64,000 nt of DNA from Desulfobacula sp. GTDB taxonomy: Bacteria > Desulfobacterota > Desulfobacteria > Desulfobacterales > Desulfobacteraceae. Position 1 is the first letter of the stretch, and each line of letters begins with the position of its first letter. The DNA is taken from positions 1-64,000 of the forward strand of contig NZ_JAQYWD010000019.1 in the NCBI RefSeq assembly GCF_030145145.1. Reading direction: 5' to 3'. The notes under the pieces were generated by a model. It was given only the letters and a program-made list of their open reading frames with translations. It was not told the origin of the DNA and did no database searches. This document shows, one piece after another, positions 55,916 to 64,000 of the stretch. The position numbers and the translations under genes are program-made.

Positions 55916-56259
55916 CTGTCTTCTCCCATATTATTTGCTTCCCGCTTTTGACAGAGTGCTGATCCGGTGATAATTTCCATTCGATCTTTTACCATGGTCA
56001 TACAGGCCCGCTGGTCCGGGATATTGTTAATGGTGACCAGACACTCGTAACAGATGCCCATACCGCAGAAAATACCCCGGGGGCTGCCTGCTTTTGAGAC
56101 GCGGAAATTTCGGATGCCTGCAGCTGTCAGCGCGGCATGGACGGTTTCGCCTTCATAGGCCTTAACAGGACTGCCATTGATCATGAGGGTTATCCTTTGG
56201 CCCCTTTGAACAGACGCAATCCTCAAATCCTGACGGATAGTTGATGGACATTTAATCAT
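55912..56259 (-). CDS. Small [2Fe-2S] subunit, HcnA-like
   Basis: A 115-residue ferredoxin-like protein. The cluster motif CGMGICYECLVTINN with a later C in RACMT follows the HcnA/opine oxidase small-subunit pattern. Start set at ATG 56259 (MIKCPST) with GGAGG 8 bases upstream; the frame is open further upstream but that part overlaps the oxidase gene. It overlaps the FAD oxidase gene by 8 bp and the next gene by 4 bp. Confidence 0.85.
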   Translation of the reverse strand: MIKCPSTIRQDLRIASVQRGQRITLMINGSPVKAYEGETVHAALTAAGIRNFRVSKAGSPRGIFCGMGICYECLVTINNIPDQRACMTMVKDRMEIITGSALCQKREANNMGEDR

Positions 56260-57424
56260 GGTGTTTGCCTCCATTGCTACCAAACCGGTCCGGGGAAAAT
56301 GCATCCAAAGGGATATGGATTTTCTGCCCTAACAGCATGCGGGCCATAAGATCGCCTGTGATGGGTGACAAGGCGATGCCATCCCCTTCGTGGCCGGCAG
56401 CCATGAAAAAACCGTCCAGGGACCTGACCGGACCCAGAATCGGCAAACCATCCGGGGTATAGGGCCTGAGTCCTGCAAAACTTCTGATCACCTGGAAGTT
56501 TTCCAGCACCGGCAGGATGGCAGCGGTCTGCCGGATGATTTTCTTTATGCCGGACAGGGTGTTTTCCCTGTTAAACCCCACAAACTCCCGGGTGGAACCC
56601 AACAGCAGGTTCCCATTATCTGCCTGTTCCATGGAGATGCCCTGACCAGACTTGTCTGCCAACGAAGGATCATATTTGGCGGCAATATATTTGGCGGAAA
56701 TCAGGCATCGGGTGAGCACGGGTTTTCCGGCATGGGTTACCACGATCTGGCCCCGCCGGGGTTGCACCGGCATGGACATTTCCACCATGTCAGACACCCG
56801 CCCTGCCATTGATCCGGCTGCATTCACAACCATATCGGCATCAAAATTTCCTTGGGTTGTGGCAACCCCTGTCACACGGTTGTTTTTTGTGTGAATGCCC
56901 AGCACCTTAGCATGGGTAATGACCCTGGCATGATTTTTTTTTGCTGCCAGGGCAAGCCCGAGGGTCAGGCTGATGGGATTGACCTGGGCATCCAGGGGCG
57001 AAAAAGTTGACCCCATGATGCTGGGTGATAAAAAGGGTTCTTTTTCAAGGGCCTGGGACTGATCCAGCAACCGGACATCCAGGCCGATGGCCTGTTGTTC
57101 TCTTGTGAATTTTTCCATGGCACGATACTCGGCATCGGTCTCGATGATCACCATACCACCGGTTTTTTTGAATTCAATGTCAATGGGCAGTTCCCGTTGC
57201 AGAGACTCGAACCGATTGAGGCTTTCCATGGCAAGGGAAAGGTGGACACCCGGTTTTTTGGATTGCATGAAAACCAGGCCGTCACAGGCACCTGAACTGC
57301 CGGAAGCCAGATCATTTTTTTCGATCAGGGTCACACAGGCATCCTGCTTAGCAAGGTGATACGCAATGGAAGTGCCGATGACCCCGCCGCCAATGATGAC
57401 AATTTGTGGTGAATTTTGTTTCAA
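56252..57424 (-). CDS. FAD-dependent amine/amino-acid oxidase, HcnC-like (DAO family)
   Basis: A 390-residue DAO-superfamily enzyme. The N-terminal IVIIGGGVIGTSIAYHLAKQ binds FAD, and the C-terminal GLRPYTPDGLPILGPV and AAGHEGDGIALSPITGDLMA are typical of D-amino-acid, sarcosine and hydroxyproline oxidising subunits. The start codon is TTG, with GGAAA about 10 bases upstream; no ATG or GTG is available at a suitable place. It is the probable catalytic subunit of the three-protein complex, giving an imine or 2-oxo acid from its amine substrate. Confidence 0.88.
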   Translation of the reverse strand: MKQNSPQIVIIGGGVIGTSIAYHLAKQDACVTLIEKNDLASGSSGACDGLVFMQSKKPGVHLSLAMESLNRFESLQRELPIDIEFKKTGGMVIIETDAEYRAMEKFTREQQAIGLDVRLLDQSQALEKEPFLSPSIMGSTFSPLDAQVNPISLTLGLALAAKKNHARVITHAKVLGIHTKNNRVTGVATTQGNFDADMVVNAAGSMAGRVSDMVEMSMPVQPRRGQIVVTHAGKPVLTRCLISAKYIAAKYDPSLADKSGQGISMEQADNGNLLLGSTREFVGFNRENTLSGIKKIIRQTAAILPVLENFQVIRSFAGLRPYTPDGLPILGPVRSLDGFFMAAGHEGDGIALSPITGDLMARMLLGQKIHIPLDAFSPDRFGSNGGKHHD

Positions 57425-57478
57425 ACAATAGTTTCCTTTATCTCTAATACGTCTACTACTGATGCTTCATGCACAGTT

Positions 57479-59392
57479 TCAGGCGTTTGGTTCATGGGTT
57501 ATCTTATGGGGCGCCCTGAACTTTAACCACAACGGCCGTAACAAAATTCCTGCCATGACCAGAATACCCAGTATCCGGATCATGGGTGAATTGAGCAGAT
57601 CAGGCTTGGCGCATAAAAAGGTGGTAAGACCTGCCAGGACAAAGAGGCTGCTCTGCAAAACCAGGTTCAGAGGCTTGAAAAAATAGCCGCTCAGTGCTCC
57701 TGCAAAAAAGATAATCGCTATCAAAATCATGAGGGTGACCGTGATAATTTCAAGGGGGGTACCTTGCATCAGCAATGCCGGGTTGAATACAAAAACATAG
57801 GGGATCACAAATCCTGCCAAAGCGAGTTTAAACGCTTCAAAACCCGTCTGGAGTGGCTTGGACCCGGCAATAGAGGCGGCACAAAAGGCAGGCACACACA
57901 CCGGCGGGGTCACCCCGGCCAGAACGGCAAAATAATAAACAAACAGATGGGCCGGCAGCATATCGACCCCCATGGCCAGCAGGGCAGGTCCGCCGATGGT
58001 TATGGCAATAATGTAAGCGGGTGTACAGGGCAGTCCCATACCCATCACCAGGGAGGTGAACATGACAAGGAACATGGCCGGCAATAGCTGGCCCCCAGAC
58101 CAGTTTGTGATGACCGTGGCAATCCCCAGGGCAAGACCGGTATGGGTGACAATGGCAACCACCATGCCTGCACCGGCACAGGCAAGGGCAATCATGATCA
58201 TATTCTGACCGGCGAGGCGGAGGGTTTCAAAGATTCTGGCGGGTGTCATCCGGGTCTCTTTTTTTATGAAACTGACCAAAAAAACTATGGCAATGGCAGC
58301 GGTGGCCGCCATAAAAGGTGAATACCCCTTCAGGAGCATCGCCACAAGAAAAACCATGGGAATGAGGAGATAGGAATCTTTGAGAATTTGCTTATAAGAG
58401 ACGATATTTGCTTCTTCCACGCCTCTAAGTTTTTGCTTCTGGGCAGTATAATGGACCCGTACCACCATGCTGATGTAAAGCAGCAATGATCCCAGCATGG
58501 CAGCAATGACGATGTTGATATAGGATATGCCGGTGATCTCTGCCATGACAAAGGCCCCCGCCCCCATGACCGGCGGCATGAGCATCCCTCCGGTGGAGGC
58601 AGCGGCTTCCACTGCTCCGGCAAATCTGCGCTTGTACCCAAGTTTTTTCATTAATGGAATGGTGAAGACACCTGTTGAATAAACATTGGCGGCTGCCACA
58701 CCAGAAATAGAGCCAAAAAGCCCTGAGGAAATGACGGCAATCTTTGCTGGCCCACCATTACTCTTGCCGGCGATCCTGCAGGCAAGATCGGTAAAAAATT
58801 GACCCGTTTTGGTGACCTCCATAAACGCCCCGAAAATGACAAATACGGCCACAAAGGTAGCAGAAACACCGGTAATGGATCCGAAAATACCGGCATCGGT
58901 TATAAGATATTGCATTTCAACAACTTCGGCAAAAATAACGGGTTTGGCATAAAATACCCCGGGAAGATATGGTGCGGCATAAAGATAGACAAAAAAACCG
59001 GCAATGAGAGCTGCCATGGCTGGGACCACGGCCCGCCGGACAGCTTCCAGGAGCAAGACAATCATCAGCGTGCCCAAAACCAGTTCAATGGTCAGAACAT
59101 CATCCACAAACTCCAGCCGTTCGGTGAGCCGTTCATAGAAATATATAATATAAAGGGGCGGTAACATGGAAAGGCCGGCAAGAATCCAATTGACGATCCC
59201 CACGTTTCGATGGCTGTTCTTTTTGAATGCCGGAAACAGGACAAAGGCTGCCGGCAATAGGAACAACAGATGGATCCCCCTCTGGATGCGGGGCTGAAAA
59301 ATTCCCATAGTGGCAGTATAGAGTTGAAAAATGGAAAGGATAACAAGCCAGACACCAATTGCTTTGCTCTGCCAGGTATTAAGATTTTTCAT
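57479..59392 (-). CDS. TRAP transporter fused permease (DctQ-DctM, TAXI type)
   Basis: A 637-residue protein with about 16-18 hydrophobic segments. The N-terminal four-helix DctQ-like part (residues 10-130) is fused to a DctM part. Family stretches: DAGIFGSITGVSATFVAVFVIFGAF, GLFGSISGVAAANVYSTGVFTIPLM, ASTGGMLMPPVMGAGAFVMAEITG. It pairs with the TAXI binding protein 83 bp upstream. The substrate is unknown; the flanking enzymes suggest an amino acid derivative. Confidence 0.92.
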   Translation of the reverse strand: MKNLNTWQSKAIGVWLVILSIFQLYTATMGIFQPRIQRGIHLLFLLPAAFVLFPAFKKNSHRNVGIVNWILAGLSMLPPLYIIYFYERLTERLEFVDDVLTIELVLGTLMIVLLLEAVRRAVVPAMAALIAGFFVYLYAAPYLPGVFYAKPVIFAEVVEMQYLITDAGIFGSITGVSATFVAVFVIFGAFMEVTKTGQFFTDLACRIAGKSNGGPAKIAVISSGLFGSISGVAAANVYSTGVFTIPLMKKLGYKRRFAGAVEAAASTGGMLMPPVMGAGAFVMAEITGISYINIVIAAMLGSLLLYISMVVRVHYTAQKQKLRGVEEANIVSYKQILKDSYLLIPMVFLVAMLLKGYSPFMAATAAIAIVFLVSFIKKETRMTPARIFETLRLAGQNMIMIALACAGAGMVVAIVTHTGLALGIATVITNWSGGQLLPAMFLVMFTSLVMGMGLPCTPAYIIAITIGGPALLAMGVDMLPAHLFVYYFAVLAGVTPPVCVPAFCAASIAGSKPLQTGFEAFKLALAGFVIPYVFVFNPALLMQGTPLEIITVTLMILIAIIFFAGALSGYFFKPLNLVLQSSLFVLAGLTTFLCAKPDLLNSPMIRILGILVMAGILLRPLWLKFRAPHKITHEPNA

Positions 59393-59475
59393 GAATAACC
59401 CTCCGGATTTGGAGGCAGGGCTAAAAAAAATGCCCTGCCGTGTTAAGGTGCAAGACCTGGGTCAAGCAGCCGCCT

Positions 59476-60501
59476 TTACTTCATGTGACCCGCATCTTTA
59501 TAATATTTTTCGGCACCGGGATGGAGGGGAAGGGCCACATTTTTCCATCCGGTTTCAGGCTTGAAATTCTTGTTCGCCGGATTGATCGTATACAGTTCGT
59601 CCGTATTTTCACAGATGATTTTAATGATGGTATAGGCAATGTTATCAGGTACATCCTTGTTAATGATCAGTTCTCCCGCAGATACAACCGTGGGGACATC
59701 CGCTTCCTGGCCTTTGTAGGTCCCTTTGGGAATAATGCTTCTGCCTGAATCCCGGGACAGCGTCCCAAGCGCTTTGTTGAGATGATCAATACAGGCATCA
59801 GACAGAGACACAAGGGAAGAATCCCGACTCACGGTCATCTCGGTAATTGCAGCACCGGGAAGACCCAGATGGGTGAATACAAAGTCAACATGTTTGTCTT
59901 TGTACAGGTTGACCATGTCTGAATAAACCGCATGGAAAACCTTACCACCGGCTTTTTTTATATCTTCCAGAGAAATGCCGTAAAAATCCAGAATGGTATT
60001 CATTAACGGCAGGTCAGATGTGCCTTTCATGGGAGCCGCCAAATGGATTTTCTTGCCTGCCTTGACCATTTCTGCCAACTGGTCCATGGAGGTGATCCCT
60101 TTGTCTTTTGCCCCCAGGACATGGATGTGATAAATACCGAAAATTCCCCCCAGGGAACGGACATCTGGATTGGCTTTTTTATAGACAGGTGCCAGCCCTT
60201 TAAAAGCCATTTTGTCCACAAACGTAATGCCCCAGCCAAGGTCGTCCTTGTGTCTGGAGACCCGGACCGGATTGACCACGCCACCGCCGGGAACCACTTT
60301 CAGGATCAGGTTGGGCTCTTTTTCTGCGATCATCCTTGCAATACCGCCGGCCTGGACATACCAGCCACCGCCAACGCCGCCGGCCACCCAGGTCATGGTT
60401 GTGGATTTTGTCACCTTGTTTGCATCGGCCATGGTTACTGCAGGCAATGATAGAAAAGCTGCCATTAAAAGGGTTAACAAACAGATAATTGCTTTTTTCA
60501 T
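59476..60501 (-). CDS. TRAP transporter TAXI-family solute-binding protein
   Basis: A 341-residue periplasmic protein. The signal peptide covers residues 1-25 (IICLLTLLMAAFLSLPAV, cleavage near TMA-DA). The mature N-terminus TMTWVAGGVGGGWYVQAGGIARMIAE is the TAXI-family ligand loop. AAGGAG lies upstream of the ATG. It delivers substrate to the fused permease encoded just downstream. Confidence 0.92.
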   Translation of the reverse strand: MKKAIICLLTLLMAAFLSLPAVTMADANKVTKSTTMTWVAGGVGGGWYVQAGGIARMIAEKEPNLILKVVPGGGVVNPVRVSRHKDDLGWGITFVDKMAFKGLAPVYKKANPDVRSLGGIFGIYHIHVLGAKDKGITSMDQLAEMVKAGKKIHLAAPMKGTSDLPLMNTILDFYGISLEDIKKAGGKVFHAVYSDMVNLYKDKHVDFVFTHLGLPGAAITEMTVSRDSSLVSLSDACIDHLNKALGTLSRDSGRSIIPKGTYKGQEADVPTVVSAGELIINKDVPDNIAYTIIKIICENTDELYTINPANKNFKPETGWKNVALPLHPGAEKYYKDAGHMK

Positions 60502-60545
60502 TTTCTTTCTCCTTTTTTGATTGTTGATATAGTTACACCCTACAT

Positions 60546-62261
60546 CTATTTATTGTCATGCTTTTTTTGACGCTGCATCCAGGAATAAACAGGCGGGATT
60601 TCATCTGATTCAGGTTCACTTTTCACATCCAGGAAAATAGGGTCTTTGGATTTGAATGCGATATCCAGGCCTTGAACCAGTTCTTCAGCCGTTTCAATGG
60701 ACAGTGCCTTTAGACCGAATCCTTGTGCCACCTTTGCCGGGTCATTGGCATTAAAATCCACGGAAAAATACTTTTCATTGCAATGGAGTTTCTGCAAGGC
60801 CTTGATCCAGCCAAATGAGCTGTTATTGAAATGAATGAGCACGGCTGGAATATTGAGCCTGGAAATTGTTTCAAGTTCTCCGGCTGACATACCCAGGGAT
60901 CCGTCCCCGAAAAGCCCAACCAGTTTTGCGTCAGGCCGTGCAAAGTGGGCACCGACCACCGCCGGGATGGCATAGCCCAGTCCACCATAAGCCCGGGGAA
61001 TGATAAATCTGGAATCTTTGGCCGCAAGTTTCAGATATCGGGTAATATAGGGTGTCGGTGTACCGGCATCAGAGATCACGATGGTGGATTCATTCAAGTG
61101 ACGGTTGAGTTCGGCAATAATTCGTTGCGGTTTCAGGGGTGTTGAATCAACCTGAAACGCTTGTTCAGCTTCCTTCCAGAACGTCTGTCGCTGGCTGTTC
61201 AATTTGTTTGTCCATTCTGATGTTTCTTTTTGAGTTGTCTTGCCTTTTAAAAGTGTGACAAGGTCTTCCACTACAAGTTTTGCATCTCCTGCCACACTCA
61301 ATGTATTTTGAAAATTATTACCCAGCATTTCAGGGTTCAGATCAATTTGGAGAATTTTCCGACCCGGCTTCTCAGATGGCATGGACCAGTTGATAGTGGA
61401 AACAGACCCCATTTTGCATCCGATATACAAGAGGACATCTGCTTCTTCCATTGCCCGGTGGGCATGAGGGTGAAAACCGTTATCGCCGATAACACCTAAT
61501 GCCATGGGGTGGTCATCGGGCATAATCCCCTGGCCTGAAATGGTTGAAACAACTGGTGCTGCCATCCATTCTGCCATGGACCGAATGGATTCACCTGCCT
61601 GGGAATGGTTAGCACCGCCCCCCACAATAATGACCAATTTTTTTGCCCCTGCCATAAGCTCTACCATGGCTTCCAACTCAACCCGGGCCCCCCGTGTGCG
61701 AAAAGCCGGGTAGGTGCAGCAGTTTTCATCAGCGTACAATTCTGTTGTTTCTTTTGAAAACTCATCATACAGCGTTTCCTTGGGAAACGCCAGGTGAATC
61801 GCCCCGGGCCGACCGGTTGTGGCAATCCGGAAAGCCCGCCGCATCACCTCTGGAATCTTGTGAACACTTTTAACCACGGAAGCCCATTTTGTGATGGACT
61901 CATACAGCTTTTGTGTATCCAGTTCGGTTATGGTCTGTTTGCCCTCACCCGAAAGGGGGATATCCGATGTGATGACAATGAGAGGGATGGAAGAGGCATT
62001 GGCTTCGGCGACTCCGGGAACGGTATAAAGCGAACCGGCACCGCTGGGGCATTCACAGATGCCGGGCTTATGGCTCAGGCGGGCATAGGCATCTGCCATA
62101 AAAGATGCAGAGCGTTCGTCCCTGGCCATGATGTGGCGGATACAGGATTGGTTATCGTAAAGCGCTTCATAGAGTTTGATGCTGGTATCACCTGGGACAC
62201 CAAAAATATAGTCGACATGATATTTTTCCAACATTTTGACAATCGCCTGGGCACCAATCAT
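60546..62261 (-). CDS. ThDP-dependent enzyme of the acetolactate synthase/decarboxylase superfamily
   Basis: A 571-residue three-domain ThDP enzyme. The ThDP-activating Glu is in ARDERSASFMADAYAR near residue 48; the middle domain has PVVSTISGQGIMPDDHP; and the cofactor motif GDGSLGMSAGELETISRLNIPAVLIHFNN lies near residue 450. It acts on 2-oxo acids, either by decarboxylation or by carboligation. The exact reaction is not readable. It heads the minus-strand operon with the TAXI transporter and the HcnABC-like genes, so its substrate may be the 2-oxo acid formed by that oxidase. Confidence 0.85.
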   Translation of the reverse strand: MIGAQAIVKMLEKYHVDYIFGVPGDTSIKLYEALYDNQSCIRHIMARDERSASFMADAYARLSHKPGICECPSGAGSLYTVPGVAEANASSIPLIVITSDIPLSGEGKQTITELDTQKLYESITKWASVVKSVHKIPEVMRRAFRIATTGRPGAIHLAFPKETLYDEFSKETTELYADENCCTYPAFRTRGARVELEAMVELMAGAKKLVIIVGGGANHSQAGESIRSMAEWMAAPVVSTISGQGIMPDDHPMALGVIGDNGFHPHAHRAMEEADVLLYIGCKMGSVSTINWSMPSEKPGRKILQIDLNPEMLGNNFQNTLSVAGDAKLVVEDLVTLLKGKTTQKETSEWTNKLNSQRQTFWKEAEQAFQVDSTPLKPQRIIAELNRHLNESTIVISDAGTPTPYITRYLKLAAKDSRFIIPRAYGGLGYAIPAVVGAHFARPDAKLVGLFGDGSLGMSAGELETISRLNIPAVLIHFNNSSFGWIKALQKLHCNEKYFSVDFNANDPAKVAQGFGLKALSIETAEELVQGLDIAFKSKDPIFLDVKSEPESDEIPPVYSWMQRQKKHDNK

Positions 62262-62283
62262 TTCGATGTTCCTTTCAAGATTT

Positions 62284-62311
62284 AATTAATTATTTAATTA
62301 AATAATTAATT
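62284..62311. promoter_or_regulatory. 28-bp perfect palindrome in the divergent promoter region, candidate GntR operator
   Basis: The 28-bp site is centred on TTTAATTAAA (62293-62302) and is perfectly self-complementary. It lies 22 bp before the ThDP gene start and 152 bp before the divergent gntR gene. A degenerate second copy (TATTTAATTAA ... TTAATAAATTA) is at about 62406-62432, nearer gntR. The arrangement fits a regulator controlling both itself and the catabolic operon. Confidence 0.55.
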
Positions 62312-62463
62312 GCAAAAAAAAAGTTTTGTGTCAAGTTAATAAAAAAATATTTATTGGAACAAATGATAGGGGATTTAAAAAATGGGATGGATGAATTCAA
62401 CTTGCTATTTAATTAATTTTTTAATAAATTATAATATAATGTTAAAATCAGAAAAGGATAATA

Positions 62464-63177
62464 ATGCCTCAAAAACAAACAAACAAGCAGACTGAAAAAT
62501 CAGATTTGACTTATAAAGCGTATTCTGCCATTCGCCAGATGCTTTTTCTCAATAAGATCCTGCCAGGGCAAAAAATCAAATATAAAGACCTTGCCAACCT
62601 TATAGGGGTTAGCATGACCCCTGTGATCCAAGCTATCAAATGGCTGGAATTCAGGAATATTGTTCGGCACGAACCCAACAAAGGATATTATATTAATGAG
62701 GTCAGTCTCAAAGAAATTGCAGAAGTTTATGATACCCGGCTACTGATAGAAGTATCCCTGGTCTCTGATACGATAAAGAAGCTGACTCCCGGAAAAATTG
62801 AAAAATTGAAAACTGCCCTGGAAAACTATAAAAGTGCCGTGGTTGAAGACAACTATTACAAGCGTATTATCACTGATATGGAGTATCACATGTGTTTGGC
62901 TTCGTTGGCGGATTGTAAAATTCAGTTGAACATGCTTCAGGAATTATTTGATGTTCTATTGTTAAGGTACAGCAGAAACCTTTACTTTTCAAGTGTCATG
63001 GATACGTCCTTGAAGGAACATTTCGACGTGTTTGATCGCCTTGAGCAAGCAGATGAAAAGGGCGTCTGCAATGCCCTTACCTATCATATTACCACAGTAA
63101 GGGATCATATTGTCAAAGGGATGGCCCGTCTCGTTGTTGATGCAAAAGAATCCTTTGCCGATACCTATATATTTTAA
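62464..63177 (+). CDS. GntR family (FCD-like) transcriptional regulator
   Basis: A 237-residue regulator. The winged helix at residues 15-80 contains KYKDLANLIGVSMTPVIQAIKWLEFRNIV, with an FCD-type helical ligand domain after it (ITDMEYHMCLASLADC, LKEHFDVFDRLEQADEKG; acidic and His residues for a metal). AAAGGATAATA precedes the ATG. It is divergent from the ThDP/TAXI/HcnABC-like operon across a 202-bp region with palindromes, so it is its probable regulator. Confidence 0.88.
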   Translation: MPQKQTNKQTEKSDLTYKAYSAIRQMLFLNKILPGQKIKYKDLANLIGVSMTPVIQAIKWLEFRNIVRHEPNKGYYINEVSLKEIAEVYDTRLLIEVSLVSDTIKKLTPGKIEKLKTALENYKSAVVEDNYYKRIITDMEYHMCLASLADCKIQLNMLQELFDVLLLRYSRNLYFSSVMDTSLKEHFDVFDRLEQADEKGVCNALTYHITTVRDHIVKGMARLVVDAKESFADTYIF

Positions 63178-63190
63178 TGAGGGTTACGTC

Positions 63191-63260
63191 ATGAGAAGTT
63201 AGGGACTCGGAAATAAATAAGTATTCACTTCTCATAACATTCATATTTTGTTGTGCCGCC
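63191..63260. repeat. Intergenic palindromic repeat, copy B
   Basis: ATGAGAAGT (63191-63199) and ACTTCTCAT (63227-63235) are an inverted pair. They are followed by AACATTCATATTTTGTTGTG and then CCGCC, the same block as in copy A at 27898-27922 apart from a few changes. It lies in the short gap between the gntR stop and the glutamate dehydrogenase stop, so it may also serve as a terminator between these convergent genes. Confidence 0.5.
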
Positions 63261-63272
63261 AGGGCATGGGCG

Positions 63273-64000
63273 TTAGTCAAACAGGGCATTCATGACGCCT
63301 GAAAAATTTGTTCCCGTCTTTTCCACATACGCGTCCCAGTCCAGGCCATTCTGATAAAATGCCATGGCAGCCAGCTTTTTGGTGATAATGGCATTGCGAT
63401 AGGGAGACAATTCTTCAGAATTCATGATCTGCAAAATGGCCTCCCGGCCTAGATTTTTTATCAGGATTCCGGGGATATAGGCTTCCAGTATATGCCACAA
63501 CAGGGTGTCATCCTTCAGCACGGTCTCAAGATGGTCCGCCACAATCTTTTGGAACGTAAAGATCTGTTCGCTTGTTTTTTCAGACAAGACGAACAAGGGA
63601 ACACTGGGATCTTTTTCATGAATTTTGATCAGCATATCGGTTTCAGCAACGGCATAGGTCTTGACCAGGGTCAGGATATCCCGGATCAGGGCCCATCGGG
63701 TTGCCTTGTCTTCCAGAAGGCGTTTCTCATAGTCATTCCCAAATAAAAAAGCGGTGAGCACCTCGGCCACGGCAGAAGAAAAGACGCCACCCTTGTTGGC
63801 AGTGGTATCCTTGATCTGGCGGATATCCGTGGATGTGGCAATATACCGTCGGGAGGCATCATCAAAAAAGACATTGGCCCCTTCCACAATAAACCGCAGC
63901 TCTTTGAACAGGGAGACAAATTGCCTTACATTGCCGTGATTGATGGTATCCTTGAATCCGCCACAGGGAATAAAGGCCTTGATGTTGGCCTTTTCAATAT
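63273..64000 (-). CDS. NAD-dependent glutamate dehydrogenase, C-terminal fragment (continues past window edge)
   Basis: The frame is open from the right window edge to the stop at 63273, giving 242 visible codons. The visible part contains IKAFIPCGGFKDTINHGN, then FIVEGANVFF, then KDTTANKGGVFSSAVAEVL. These are conserved NAD-binding and C-terminal stretches of large NAD-specific glutamate dehydrogenases, which deaminate glutamate to 2-oxoglutarate. A GTG within VEGAN could be mistaken for a start, but homology continues upstream of it. It would regenerate the amino acceptor for the aminotransferase in this region. Confidence 0.85.
   Translation of the reverse strand, partial: IEKANIKAFIPCGGFKDTINHGNVRQFVSLFKELRFIVEGANVFFDDASRRYIATSTDIRQIKDTTANKGGVFSSAVAEVLTAFLFGNDYEKRLLEDKATRWALIRDILTLVKTYAVAETDMLIKIHEKDPSVPLFVLSEKTSEQIFTFQKIVADHLETVLKDDTLLWHILEAYIPGILIKNLGREAILQIMNSEELSPYRNAIITKKLAAMAFYQNGLDWDAYVEKTGTNFSGVMNALFD

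Noticed and set aside
60546-62261. Calling the ThDP enzyme acetolactate synthase (IlvB) or sulfoacetaldehyde acetyltransferase
   Set aside because: The active-site neighbourhood and genetic context do not support a specific assignment; there is no IlvN-type small subunit nearby and the Xsc opening sequence is absent.
1-64000. tRNA, rRNA, CRISPR arrays, riboswitches, integrase/attachment sites
   Set aside because: I looked for conserved tRNA ends, regularly spaced repeats, known aptamer cores and recombinase genes and saw none. This was by eye, so small RNAs could be missed.

Overview
The window looks like a chromosomal segment of an anaerobic Desulfobacterota-type bacterium. The evidence is an 11-heme c-type cytochrome, a tungsten-type aldehyde:ferredoxin oxidoreductase, ferredoxin-dependent 2-oxoacid oxidoreductases, several TRAP and tripartite tricarboxylate transporters, a sigma-54 activator with a textbook -24/-12 promoter, and a nicotinate pathway otherwise known from anaerobes. 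The species cannot be named from the sequence.

Layout. (1) 1-10207, minus strand, AT-rich: a BREX phage-defence operon, brxE-brxA-brxB-brxC-[ATPase]-[nuclease]-pglX. pglX runs off the left edge. The ATPase/PD-(D/E)XK nuclease pair between brxC and pglX is not a core BREX component. (2) 10208-11725: mostly non-coding or degenerate, with one small secreted ORF. (3) 11726-17451, plus: a two-gene cyclic-di-GMP-type operon, a PilZ/alpha-beta-hydrolase/methyltransferase fusion followed by a membrane histidine kinase-receiver-HD-GYP protein. (4) 17497-21140: a sigma-54 activator divergent from a multiheme cytochrome c and a rhodanese. The cytochrome has one in-frame TGA at codon 72, so it is either a selenoprotein or a freshly broken gene. 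(5) 21195-29535: housekeeping and assorted genes (TraB-like, nucleoside-recognition membrane protein, recN, FmdB, citrate synthase, glycerophosphodiesterase, a cereblon-like CULT protein, threonine aldolase). (6) 29629-47009, all minus: a nicotinamide/nicotinate catabolic block. It holds an exported nicotinamidase, a three-subunit nicotinate dehydrogenase-type molybdenum hydroxylase, 6-hydroxynicotinate reductase, enamidase, accessory proteins, TRAP and TTT transporters, a methylmalonate-semialdehyde-type dehydrogenase and a GntR regulator with a palindromic operator. (7) 47164-54312, minus: an amino-acid/2-oxoacid oxidation block (aminotransferase, MoaD-like protein, aldehyde ferredoxin oxidoreductase, two-gene 2-oxoacid:ferredoxin oxidoreductase, Asp/Glu-racemase-family protein). 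(8) 54488-63177: an HcnABC/opine-oxidase-like trio, a TAXI-TRAP transporter and a ThDP enzyme, divergent from a second GntR regulator across a 28-bp perfect palindrome. (9) 63273-64000: the C-terminal part of an NAD-glutamate dehydrogenase running off the right edge.

How the genes work together. Region 6 reads as nicotinamide -> nicotinate -> 6-hydroxynicotinate -> tetrahydro-oxonicotinate -> 2-formylglutarate. The MmsA-like dehydrogenase could then yield glutaryl-CoA, which is an inference. Regions 7-9 suggest import and oxidation of amino acids or amino-acid derivatives through transamination, imine/amine oxidation, ferredoxin-linked 2-oxoacid and aldehyde oxidation, and glutamate deamination.

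Small mobile repeats are present. Two ~120-143-bp palindromic MITE-like elements lie in opposite orientation, one with a perfect 7-bp target duplication. A second ~30-bp motif occurs next to a dyad at two distant intergenic sites.
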